Position numbers and translations under genes: made by a program. From Candidatus Sivonenia alaskensis PMM_0068 (GTDB lineage Bacteria > Cyanobacteriota > Cyanobacteriia > Gloeobacterales > PMM-0068): DNA of 12,548 bases. The stretch covers positions 1 to 12,548 of the forward strand of contig CASBPW010000302.1 of the NCBI GenBank assembly GCA_949127685.1, given 5' to 3'. The stretch's first letter is position 1; every line of letters begins with the position of its first letter. Below, piece by piece: positions 1 through 6,053 of the stretch. Below the pieces are notes generated by a model. That model was not told the origin of the DNA. It did no database searches and saw only the letters and a list, made by a program, of their open reading frames with translations.

Positions 1-135
1 GAACTAAAAGACATGATTGAAAAAGACGGTGGTGCAGAAGCGACCTGCCATTTCTGCAATGAAATCTACCAATTGAGCCGTCAAGATTTAGATGACTTAG
101 TGCAACAACTCTCTGCTCAACTGAATGAGGGCTAG
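1..135 (+). CDS. hslO: Hsp33 redox-regulated chaperonin, C-terminal end (partial)
   Basis: Frame 1 is open from the left edge to TAG at 133-135 and gives 44 residues. They contain a CHFCNEIY segment followed by a short acidic helix, which is the second half (CxxC) of the zinc-binding, redox-switch domain at the C-terminus of Hsp33. In this family four cysteines hold zinc when reduced. Oxidation releases the metal and turns on holdase activity against aggregating cytosolic proteins. The phrase 'DMIEKDGGAEATCHFCNE' matches the usual Hsp33 tail closely. The first cysteine pair and the whole N-terminal substrate-binding part lie outside the window. Nothing looks broken, and the truncation is only the window edge. 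Confidence 0.93.
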   Translation, partial: ELKDMIEKDGGAEATCHFCNEIYQLSRQDLDDLVQQLSAQLNEG

Positions 136-232
136 GACGGGCAAAAAAATCTTCATGAAGTCTTCACAATTAGCCCCTACCATAGAGAGGTAGGCCATAA
201 AGTATTGATCGCAGGCAAGGTCAGAGGATTCT

Positions 233-475
233 ATGAAAACTTTAGTTGCTTGGCCCTCCCCAAACAAAAGCTCAAGTACAGAAGAAGAATATATCAACCA
301 CCTGTTGGAGGAATGTGACGAACCCCTTCGGCTCTATGAACACCTTTGCTGGTATATCCATACGTGGGAATCCTCAGCGGTGAGACGTTTAGCCAGTTCT
401 GCCCGGTCTTCTAGAGTGCGCCATATAGCTTCGCAGGCGTTACAGAATAGCCTGAATATTTACGAGCAGGCCTAG
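233..475 (+). CDS. Small hypothetical protein (80 aa)
   Basis: I do not recognise this protein. The ATG at 233 has a good ribosome binding site, AGAGGA, 4 nt upstream, which is the main reason to accept the gene. The product is soluble, with no signal peptide or membrane segment. A polar N-terminus of about 20 residues is followed by an acidic, aromatic helix-like part (residues 18-46, with Cys28 and Cys39) and a basic Ser/Arg-rich helix (residues 48-66). The two cysteines are too far apart for a simple metal knuckle. It lies 97 bp after hslO on the same strand, so cotranscription is possible but not shown. It could be a lineage-specific cyanobacterial protein. The function is unknown. Confidence 0.6.
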   Translation: MKTLVAWPSPNKSSSTEEEYINHLLEECDEPLRLYEHLCWYIHTWESSAVRRLASSARSSRVRHIASQALQNSLNIYEQA

Positions 476-530
476 GTTTTGAAGATCTTGATAACCTGTT
501 CGAGCCGAATATAGTTGTTGGGTTGGATCG

Positions 531-546
531 TCGGACATTCTCCGAT
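531..546. repeat. Short palindromic repeat TCGG-n-TCTCCGAT, copy 1
   Basis: TCGGA and TCCGA form a perfect 5-bp inverted repeat around CATTC. Related sequences occur at 694-708 and 1431-1442, all outside genes. This copy lies in the 273-bp spacer between the small ORF and the GerM gene. That spacer otherwise shows no gene and no convincing promoter or terminator to me. Confidence 0.4.
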
Positions 547-693
547 CACATAAAGTCTTCCCATTCAGGGGGAATCATGCGAGGCTATATGTAGTAGTTG
601 GTCATTGCGATCAGCTATCTAGAGAAAGTGCTTGCGACCTCTTTTCATAGGTTCTTCAGGGTTAGCTTGTAGTCTAAAGATAAACAGCCATAG

Positions 694-708
694 TCGGGAA
701 TCTCCGAT
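694..708. repeat. Short palindromic repeat TCGG-n-TCTCCGAT, copy 2
   Basis: TCGGGAATCTCCGAT is a 4-bp inverted repeat, or 5 with a G-T pair. It sits 41 bp before the GerM start codon and shares the right half TCTCCGAT with the other copies. Confidence 0.4.
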
Positions 709-748
709 ATTTGGACCTTTTGAGAAAAAAGTGTAGAGGGACTAGAAC

Positions 749-1339
749 ATGAAAAAGCAACAAATTCAGTTTGTTTCCAAAGAATTAGTAGCGGGGATTG
801 CTGCTCTTTTGGTCGTGACAGGAGGAGCTACTTGGTGGTTTTTGCAAACTCCTTCTGAAGTCGAACAATCTTTTCCTACAGGTATCCAACAGCCCAGACG
901 AACGGCAGATCTGCAACCTCAAGTTTACTGGTTACAAGGTGAAGGTACGCTAGTTCCCCAAAAAATCACTATTAATGCGGGAGCTACTCCGGAAATAGCC
1001 CTGACAGACGCATTCACTCAACTCCTAGCTCAACCTCAGGATTCAAAACTAAATACTGCGATCCCGGCAGGAACGCGTTTACTGAGCTTGAAGGTGACTG
1101 AACAAGGGGTCTACGTCGATTTGTCCCGTGAATTTGCCCAAGGGGGCGGTAGCACGATCATGATCCACCGTATTGCCCAAGCAATCTATACCGCCACGAG
1201 TCTAAATCCTGAGGCCAAGGTCTATTTGTCTGTAGAAGGCCAAGCCATCGATGAACAGCATCCTCTGGGTGGTGAAGGATTGATCTTAAGCCAGCCGACA
1301 ACGCGACAAAAATTGGCTGAAGATTTCCCCACCTCTTAA
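749..1339 (+). CDS. GerM domain-containing protein, membrane-anchored
   Basis: This 196-residue protein has a short basic N-terminus (KK at 2-3, K11), one hydrophobic segment at about residues 13-32, a Pro/Gln-rich linker to about 57, and then a GerM domain over about 58-185. The domain shows the expected GTRLLSLKV, GVYVDLSREF, GGGSTIMIHRIAQ and IYTATSLNP-type segments and ends in HPLGGEGLIL. GerM was named after a Bacillus sporulation/germination protein. In non-sporulating bacteria such as cyanobacteria it occurs in envelope proteins whose role is unclear. The single helix with no cleavage box suggests an N-in anchor with the domain outside the plasma membrane. AGAGGG lies 10 nt before the ATG and supports this start. 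No operon partner is obvious, since 174 bp separate it from the usp genes. Confidence 0.85.
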   Translation: MKKQQIQFVSKELVAGIAALLVVTGGATWWFLQTPSEVEQSFPTGIQQPRRTADLQPQVYWLQGEGTLVPQKITINAGATPEIALTDAFTQLLAQPQDSKLNTAIPAGTRLLSLKVTEQGVYVDLSREFAQGGGSTIMIHRIAQAIYTATSLNPEAKVYLSVEGQAIDEQHPLGGEGLILSQPTTRQKLAEDFPTS

Positions 1340-1430
1340 GGGAAGGTTGAGCGTTTGGCTGAGTTTATAACCAGTAGGATGAGTTGTATTTAGCCCAATA
1401 GATTTTCTCCTGAGACGATCGACTGTTGGC

Positions 1431-1442
1431 TCGGTCTCCGAT
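1431..1442. repeat. Short palindromic repeat TCGG-n-TCTCCGAT, copy 3
   Basis: TCGGTCTCCGAT matches the core of the copies at 531 and 694 with a shorter spacer. It lies 12 bp upstream of the putative -35 box of the usp operon, and GAGAC at 1412-1416 can pair with GTCTC inside it. Confidence 0.4.
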
Positions 1443-1453
1443 AGTCTGGTTAC

Positions 1454-1484
1454 TTGACACTGATTTTAACGCTCATGGTTATAT
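1454..1484 (+). promoter_or_regulatory. Possible promoter of the usp-usp-oxidoreductase operon
   Basis: A perfect -35 consensus TTGACA stands at 1454-1459. The best -10-like sequence is TTATAT at 1479-1484, at a long 19-nt spacing. TATACT at 1482-1487 is closer to consensus but 22 nt away. The position, 30 bp before the usp start codon, suits a promoter, but the spacing is not ideal, so it may need an activator or another sigma factor. Confidence 0.4.
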
Positions 1485-1513
1485 ACTCTAGCTGACTGCT
1501 GAGAGAGGCCCCT

Positions 1514-2020
1514 ATGTTTCAGAGAATCTTAGTTGCTTTAGATAGCGCTAAGGCTAGTGATTATGTTTTTCAGAAAGCTCTTTCTCTAGCTAAATCGGAT
1601 CAAGCTACCCTGATGCTATTGCATGTTCTCTCTGGTGAAGAGAAGGGGAGTCCCAATATGCCTCTGTCTCCGATTCTGGATTATTATCCACAGGCAAGCA
1701 GCAAGGCTACAGCAAGTTATCAACAGCAATGGCGCATTTTTGAAGAAAAGTGTCTAGACCAGTTGAAAGGCTATCGAGATGAAGCCTCGGCTTTGGGCGT
1801 GACGAGTGAAGTCAATCAGCGATTCGGTAGTCCGGGATTAGCAGTATGCGAAGTGGCTCAAACTTGGCAGGCAGACCTAATTGTCATGGGAAGTAGAGGA
1901 CACTCTCTTCTGCATCAGTTGGTTCTAGGGAGCGTCAGTAACTATGTGCTTCACCATGCCCCTTGCTCTGTGTTGATTGTTTATCCTCAACGAGAAGCTA
2001 GTTCCAAAAAAGCTGAATAG
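1514..2020 (+). CDS. Universal stress protein, UspA family (first of tandem pair)
   Basis: This 168-residue single-domain Usp has a Rossmann-like alpha/beta fold. It starts with the MFQRILVALD strand (Asp10 near the adenine site) and carries the ATP-binding signature G126-x2-G129-x9-G139-S140. It ends with the hydrophobic strand after HHAPCS. The complete glycine motif predicts the nucleotide-binding class of Usp, usually cytosolic dimers that respond to stress or energy state. AGAGG lies 5 nt before the ATG. The next gene is a paralogue of identical length 55 bp downstream, and the two share an almost identical C-terminal block (GSVSNYVLHHAPCS), so this is a tandem duplication. The middle (about residues 42-78) differs most between them and probably sets specificity. 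Confidence 0.93.
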   Translation: MFQRILVALDSAKASDYVFQKALSLAKSDQATLMLLHVLSGEEKGSPNMPLSPILDYYPQASSKATASYQQQWRIFEEKCLDQLKGYRDEASALGVTSEVNQRFGSPGLAVCEVAQTWQADLIVMGSRGHSLLHQLVLGSVSNYVLHHAPCSVLIVYPQREASSKKAE

Positions 2021-2075
2021 AAGGCTATTGATAGATTGCCGATTAAGTAAACGGCCCTTAAGTAAGGAGAGGTTC

Positions 2076-2582
2076 ATGTTTCGTAAAATTTTAGTTGCGG
2101 TAGATAGCTCCACGGATAGCGATCAGGTTTTTAATGAAGCCCTCACTTTAGGCAAGCAGAATGGTGCAAACCTGATGCTCCTCCATGTCTTATCTCCAGA
2201 AGAAGAAGGCTACCCAACCTTGCCCTATTCAACCTTGCCTGGGCTTACAATGGGTACGGGGATGCCACTACAAGAAGATACCATCAAAGATTATTTAGAC
2301 CAGGTAGAAGTGTTTAAGCAACACGGAATGAGGATCCTGAAATCTTATTTTGATAAGGCTGTGGCCGAGGGGGTGAAGGTAGAAATCACCCAAAAACTAG
2401 GTGGTCCTGGTCCAACTATTTGTGACCTAGCCCATACTTGGGAAGCTGACTTAATCGTTACGGGACGTCGGGGGCGTACCCGTCTGAGTGAGTTGTTTTT
2501 AGGAAGTGTCAGTAATTATGTGCTCCATCATGCTCCATGTTCAGCCCTGATTGTGCATCATCAGTTCGAAGACAAAGAATAG
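2076..2582 (+). CDS. Universal stress protein, UspA family (second of tandem pair)
   Basis: I chose the ATG at 2076 because AAGGAG precedes it by 6 nt and it makes the protein 168 residues, aligning end to end with its neighbour. The frame is open upstream to another ATG at 1977, but that start overlaps the first usp and adds 33 residues unlike the family. The sequence opens with MFRKILVAVD and has the ATP-binding motif G130-x2-G133-x9-G143-S144. The loop insert at about 42-78 is Pro/Gly-rich (YPTLP, GLTMGTG) and unlike the other copy. The protein should be cytosolic and may form homo- or heterodimers with the first Usp. The oxidoreductase gene starts 9 bp after its stop, which suggests one transcript. 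Confidence 0.93.
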   Translation: MFRKILVAVDSSTDSDQVFNEALTLGKQNGANLMLLHVLSPEEEGYPTLPYSTLPGLTMGTGMPLQEDTIKDYLDQVEVFKQHGMRILKSYFDKAVAEGVKVEITQKLGGPGPTICDLAHTWEADLIVTGRRGRTRLSELFLGSVSNYVLHHAPCSALIVHHQFEDKE

Positions 2583-2591
2583 TAGCTTTCT

Positions 2592-4457
2592 ATGTTCCCT
2601 CTTGACCGCTGGATTTTCGGTATTTTGCTTGCCTTCGCAATCAGTTCCCCTCTAGCGGCCCAACCAAATCCTGTAAAAACTATCCCTTGTGATGTTCTAG
2701 TGGCAGGGGGTGGTCTTGGTGGTGTTGCCTCTGCGCTTGAAGCGCTTCGTTTGGGGCAGAAAGTTTGTTTGACAGAAATCACGGACTGGCTGGGTGGACA
2801 GGTCAGCCAACAAGGAGTTTCGGCACTGGATGAGGGACGCAGTGAAAACAAGGAAGTACTGTTTTCTAAGCAATACAAGGAGTTTCGGCGGCGCGTGCGT
2901 AAACATTATGGCGGTGAACATAATCCGGGCAAGTGTTGGGTAAGCCAGCTCTGTTTTTCCCCCCAGGTCGGGGCGCAGGTCTTAGAAGAGATGCTTGAAC
3001 CCTACCAACGTTCTGGTCAGTTAGTTGTTCTCACCAATACTGTGATCCAAGACCTGGAGCTGAATGCACATCAAATTTTCTCAGTGACTGCGATCACCCA
3101 TATTCCTAAAGACCCCAAACAGGGTGTGAATAGTCTACCGCTTTCACACTTTATCGAAGACTGGTATAACCCGATACCATCACCCAGATTTGCCAAACAG
3201 CGCTTGTCTCTTGTCCCTGCCTCTCGTCAGAACCAACAGTTAAAGTGGATAGTCATTGACGCCACAGAGACGGGGGAGTTGTTGCCTTTAGCGGGAGTTC
3301 CCTATCGTTTGGGTACGGATCGGCAGACTCCTCGGGAACCTAGTGCCCGTGCAACAGGAACGGACCCCTACTGCACCCAAGCCTTTACCTATAGTTTTGT
3401 GATTGAACATACGTTTTTTCCTCAGTTCCCCAGTAAACCAGCAGAGTATGATTCTCCCTTCCATGGTCCTTCCTATAGTTTTGGAGAAGAGGGCAATACC
3501 TTCCCGGTCATTTTTTCGTACCGGAGGATAAAGAGCGACGTTTATCCCGGAGATTTTTTGATCAAAATGATTCAACAGTTTTTTCAACTAGGAGATGTCA
3601 TTTATCTAGGTGATCAATCTTTGCAGAACTGGGCTTGGGGGAATGATTGGCGGCTTTCAACAGCAACCAGCAATCTTGTCTTGACCCAACAGCAACTGGA
3701 AGCCCAAGGACAAATGACGAAGGGAAACTGGCGGGGAGGTTTGCGTTCCAGTGCCCTGGCTAATGCAGAAACCCATGCCTACGGATACTACTACTGGCTA
3801 GTCAAAGGTACTACAGATGCCCAAATCCAGAAAGTAAATCCTCAGTATAGTAAGCCCTATTTTCTACAATATGCTTTCCTCAAAGGTGCAGACAGCCCGA
3901 TGGGGACTGAACATGGTCTATCCCGCTATCCTTATATTCGTGAGGGCCGACGGATCATTGGGCGCCCTTCTACGGGTTATTCAGAAGGGTTTACGATCTA
4001 TGAAACAGATCTAAATGGTCAAGGATCTTCCACGGGTAACTCAAAGCCGACAAGGTTTTTCCCCGATAGTGTTGGTTTGGGCCAATACCCTCTTGACTTC
4101 CATAGCTGCATTATTAATGAAAACTTTGCAGCTTCTCCCTATGAAGCTCGTATATTACTCTCTCCTCAATACAAGGCGTACCAAGTTCCTCTGCGCGCTT
4201 TGATTCCCCAGAAAATCGATAATTTGCTGGCTGGCAGCAAGAATATCGCTACGAGTCACATTACGAATGCTGCGTACCGGATACACGCTACCGAATGGGC
4301 TATTGGGGCGGCTGCAGGAAATACCGCTGCTTTTGCCCTGCGGAATAATGTCATTCCTGCCGAAGTCGCCAATTCAGATACTCTTCTCAAGGCTTTACAA
4401 ACTCAGCTAGTCAAGCAAGGCAATCCGATTGAGACTTCAATCTTTGCCGAGCCGTGA
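2592..4457 (+). CDS. Exported FAD-dependent oxidoreductase (FAD_oxidored / PF12831 type)
   Basis: This is a 621-residue flavoprotein. Residues 1-23 look like a Sec signal peptide: a single Arg at 6, a hydrophobic core at 8-17 and an SSPLAA end. The FAD-binding beta-alpha-beta follows, with the dinucleotide motif GGGLGG at 39-44 and the ribose-binding acid near Glu62 (CLTE). Then comes WLGGQ with a QGVSALDE stretch typical of this family. Near the C-terminus (about 544-583) the segment NLLAGSKNIA, then RIHATEWAIGAAAGNTAA, closes the FAD site. The substrate is unknown. No partner dehydrogenase subunit or cytochrome lies beside it. It starts 9 bp after the second usp, so it is probably cotranscribed, but its own SD is weak. 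The signal has no twin-arginine motif, which is unusual for a protein with a folded-in FAD. Confidence 0.87.
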   Translation: MFPLDRWIFGILLAFAISSPLAAQPNPVKTIPCDVLVAGGGLGGVASALEALRLGQKVCLTEITDWLGGQVSQQGVSALDEGRSENKEVLFSKQYKEFRRRVRKHYGGEHNPGKCWVSQLCFSPQVGAQVLEEMLEPYQRSGQLVVLTNTVIQDLELNAHQIFSVTAITHIPKDPKQGVNSLPLSHFIEDWYNPIPSPRFAKQRLSLVPASRQNQQLKWIVIDATETGELLPLAGVPYRLGTDRQTPREPSARATGTDPYCTQAFTYSFVIEHTFFPQFPSKPAEYDSPFHGPSYSFGEEGNTFPVIFSYRRIKSDVYPGDFLIKMIQQFFQLGDVIYLGDQSLQNWAWGNDWRLSTATSNLVLTQQQLEAQGQMTKGNWRGGLRSSALANAETHAYGYYYWLVKGTTDAQIQKVNPQYSKPYFLQYAFLKGADSPMGTEHGLSRYPYIREGRRIIGRPSTGYSEGFTIYETDLNGQGSSTGNSKPTRFFPDSVGLGQYPLDFHSCIINENFAASPYEARILLSPQYKAYQVPLRALIPQKIDNLLAGSKNIATSHITNAAYRIHATEWAIGAAAGNTAAFALRNNVIPAEVANSDTLLKALQTQLVKQGNPIETSIFAEP

Positions 4458-4587
4458 TAATATCTTGGTAGGTTTACGGCCTCCCAAAAGACTCCATGTT
4501 TGGGCAGGCAACATAGCATGAACTTTCAGACCTTCAGATAGCTGAAAAACGTCCCTATGACAAAGCCGGAAAACCAAGTTTGGAATT

Positions 4588-4617
4588 TTGGTGAATAGCT
4601 GTGAGTTCGCATAAATT
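4588..4617 (+). promoter_or_regulatory. Possible gluconokinase promoter
   Basis: TTGGTG (4588-4593) and TAAATT (4612-4617) are 18 nt apart and would start transcription near 4624, about 20 nt before the GTG start. The match is moderate only. The rest of the 185-bp spacer after the oxidoreductase holds no gene. A small hairpin (TTTCAG/CTGAAA around 4525-4545) could end the upstream transcript but has no T-run. Confidence 0.3.
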
Positions 4618-4642
4618 TTTGTAAGGGACTCTTAATCTTCCT

Positions 4643-5149
4643 GTGATTCTTATTCTGATCGGTGTTTCGGGTAGTGGTAAGACTGTAGTTGGTCAGGCCT
4701 TAAGCGCCCTGACGGGCTGGTCGTTTCTGGATGCGGATGATTATCATCCCCGTGTCAACATTGCCAAGATGTCTCGTGGTGAACCGCTCACGGATGTAGA
4801 GCGCGCCCCCTGGCTTGAAATTCTACGCACTGAGATTGCTGCACGGCTTGAGCGTGGCGAAGATGCTATCCTGGCTTGTTCTGCCCTGAAGAAAGCCTAT
4901 CGTCAGCAGCTCCAGGTCGATCCAGAACAGGTGCGGTTCGCCTATCTTCAAGTCCCTCCTGAACTACTTCACAAACGGCTTGAACAAAGACAGGGTCATT
5001 TTATGCAGTCCTCTATGTTGTCCAGCCAACTGGAAACTCTGGAAGAACCTAATCAGAGTGAAGCTCTTACGGTCAAAGTTGCAGCGGACAGCACTCCGGC
5101 AACCCTGGCTAGCACTATCCGAAAGAGCCTGTCAGCCGAATTGGCTTAG
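4643..5149 (+). CDS. gntK: Gluconokinase (EC 2.7.1.12)
   Basis: The enzyme phosphorylates D-gluconate with ATP to 6-phosphogluconate, the substrate of Gnd encoded close by. The 168 residues cover the family length (about 165-180). The P-loop GVSGSGKT lies at 7-14, and the gluconokinase block DADDYHP-x-VNIAKMSRGEPLTD-x-ERAPWL lies at 30-58. CSALKKAYRQQL is at 79-90, and the lid segment QGHFMQSSMLSSQLETLEEP spans 117-136. The start is GTG, because an in-frame TAA (4622-4624) lies six codons upstream and the P-loop strand needs the residues right after GTG. AAGGGA is present but about 14 nt away, so initiation may be weak. The gene converges with sodB and may have its own promoter. Confidence 0.93.
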   Translation: MILILIGVSGSGKTVVGQALSALTGWSFLDADDYHPRVNIAKMSRGEPLTDVERAPWLEILRTEIAARLERGEDAILACSALKKAYRQQLQVDPEQVRFAYLQVPPELLHKRLEQRQGHFMQSSMLSSQLETLEEPNQSEALTVKVAADSTPATLASTIRKSLSAELA

Positions 5150-5203
5150 GTCTTCCTTAAGTTCTTTTAGCTCTTCATGGAACGGCAACTGCAAACCAAG
5201 AAA

Positions 5204-5225
5204 TACCCCCTAATTTTAGGGGGTA
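5204..5225. terminator. Bidirectional terminator between gntK and sodB
   Basis: TACCCCCTA and TAGGGGGTA form a perfect 9-bp stem with an ATTT loop. On the minus strand it is followed by TTTCTT, so it suits the end of the sodB transcript best. On the + strand it stands 54 bp after the gntK stop and is followed only by CTCTAT. Confidence 0.75.
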
Positions 5226-5246
5226 CTCTATAGACGACTTAAGCTT

Positions 5247-5275
5247 TAATCGGGCTGTTGTAACGGCCCTGATTA
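5247..5275 (-). terminator. Stem-loop at the sodB stop codon
   Basis: On the minus strand the stop codon TAA begins a stem, TAATC-(A)-GGGC with GCCCGATTA, of 9 bp with one bulged A and a 10-nt loop. No T-run follows. It may protect the mRNA 3' end or act together with the stronger hairpin at 5204-5225. Confidence 0.45.
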
Positions 5276-5860
5276 GGCCTTAGCTAAGTTTGCCGCTGCA
5301 AAGTCCCAGTTAGCCAAGCTATTCAAGAAGGTCTCGACATACTTAGGACGGAGGTTCTTGTAGGTGGGGTAGTAGGCGTGCTCCCATACGTCACAGGTAA
5401 GAAGCGCTGTTTGGCTATACTTCAGCGGGAGATCTGCGTTGCCCGTCTTGGTGACCTTGAGCTTCCCATTTTCTACGACCAACCAAGCCCAGCCAGAGCC
5501 GAACTGGCTGACTGCAGCATTGGTAAACTCTTCTTTGAACTTGGCAAAGGAGCCAAAGTCACGGTTTATAGCCTCGGCCAGAGCCCCTGTCGGCGCACCA
5601 CCCCCACCAGGCTTCAGAGAGCTCCAGTAGAAAGTGTGATTCCAGATCTGGGCAGCATTATTAAATACAGGGCCGTCAGAGGACAGAATGACTTCTTCTA
5701 AAGTCTTGCTGCCATCGACTTTCCCCTCATCAATAAATTTATTGAGGTTCACTACATAGGCATTGTGGTGCTTACTGTAGTGGAGATCGATGTTCTCCTC
5801 TGTGAGGTAGGGTTCCAGCGCTGTTTTTGCGTAAGGCAGAGGAGGTAGGACGAAGGACAT
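5273..5860 (-). CDS. sodB: Iron superoxide dismutase (EC 1.15.1.1)
   Basis: This enzyme converts superoxide to oxygen and hydrogen peroxide in the cytosol. All four metal ligands are visible in the 195-residue sequence: His27 (DLHYSKHH), His75 (WNHTFYW), Asp157 and His161 (DVWEHAYY). Gln71 in NNAAQIWNHTFYW, together with the QFGSGWAWLV segment, points to the iron type rather than the manganese type; MnSOD has its active-site Gln in the second domain. There is no signal peptide, and the length equals that of typical FeSOD. AAGGAG lies 8 nt before the ATG. The gene is 193 bp downstream of gnd on the same strand, so it probably has its own promoter, though read-through from tal-gnd is possible. 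It ends against gntK, with a shared terminator between them. Confidence 0.96.
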   Translation of the reverse strand: MSFVLPPLPYAKTALEPYLTEENIDLHYSKHHNAYVVNLNKFIDEGKVDGSKTLEEVILSSDGPVFNNAAQIWNHTFYWSSLKPGGGGAPTGALAEAINRDFGSFAKFKEEFTNAAVSQFGSGWAWLVVENGKLKVTKTGNADLPLKYSQTALLTCDVWEHAYYPTYKNLRPKYVETFLNSLANWDFAAANLAKA

Positions 5861-5953
5861 AGTGTACTCCTTAAGTTTTCTTGATGAGTTCCGCTCTAGG
5901 CGGTGCCGATGAAGCCGATGAATAGAAACAATAGGCCGTGCCGGATGGCGCGA

Positions 5954-5983
5954 GGGAAGCCAATCGGTCCAAGGTATCTTCCC
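5954..5983. repeat. Inverted repeat between gnd and sodB
   Basis: GGGAAG (5954-5959) and CTTCCC (5978-5983) are perfect arms, and inside them CC and GG can add two pairs. It lies about 95 bp upstream of the sodB start codon on the minus strand and could be an operator or a leader hairpin. The 193-bp spacer also has a 7-bp pair TTCCATT/AATGGAA just after the gnd stop (minus strand), without a T-run. Confidence 0.35.
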
Positions 5984-6053
5984 TACCGCCGTTGTAGCTC
6001 ATCACTTCCATTAATTCCATTTCTTGGAACCAGAAGCAACAAGAATGGAAGAC

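Noticed and set aside
175..195. Hairpin CCTACC/GGTAGG after hslO as a terminator
   Set aside because: The stem is only 6 bp and no T-run follows, so I did not list it as a terminator.
488..512. GTTCGAGCC stretch resembling a tRNA T-loop
   Set aside because: There is no matching acceptor stem, D-arm or anticodon arm around it.
1977..2075. Longer N-terminus for the second usp starting at 1977
   Set aside because: It would overlap the first usp and add 33 residues unlike the family. The ATG at 2076 has a clear AAGGAG and gives the same length as the paralogue.
5378..5701. Open frame of 107 codons antisense to sodB
   Set aside because: The sodB protein in the other strand is complete and conserved with all metal ligands, so this frame is a shadow.
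5911..5930. Tandem GCCGATGAA x2 between sodB and gnd
   Set aside because: Only two copies of 9 bp with no third copy or palindrome, so it is likely chance.
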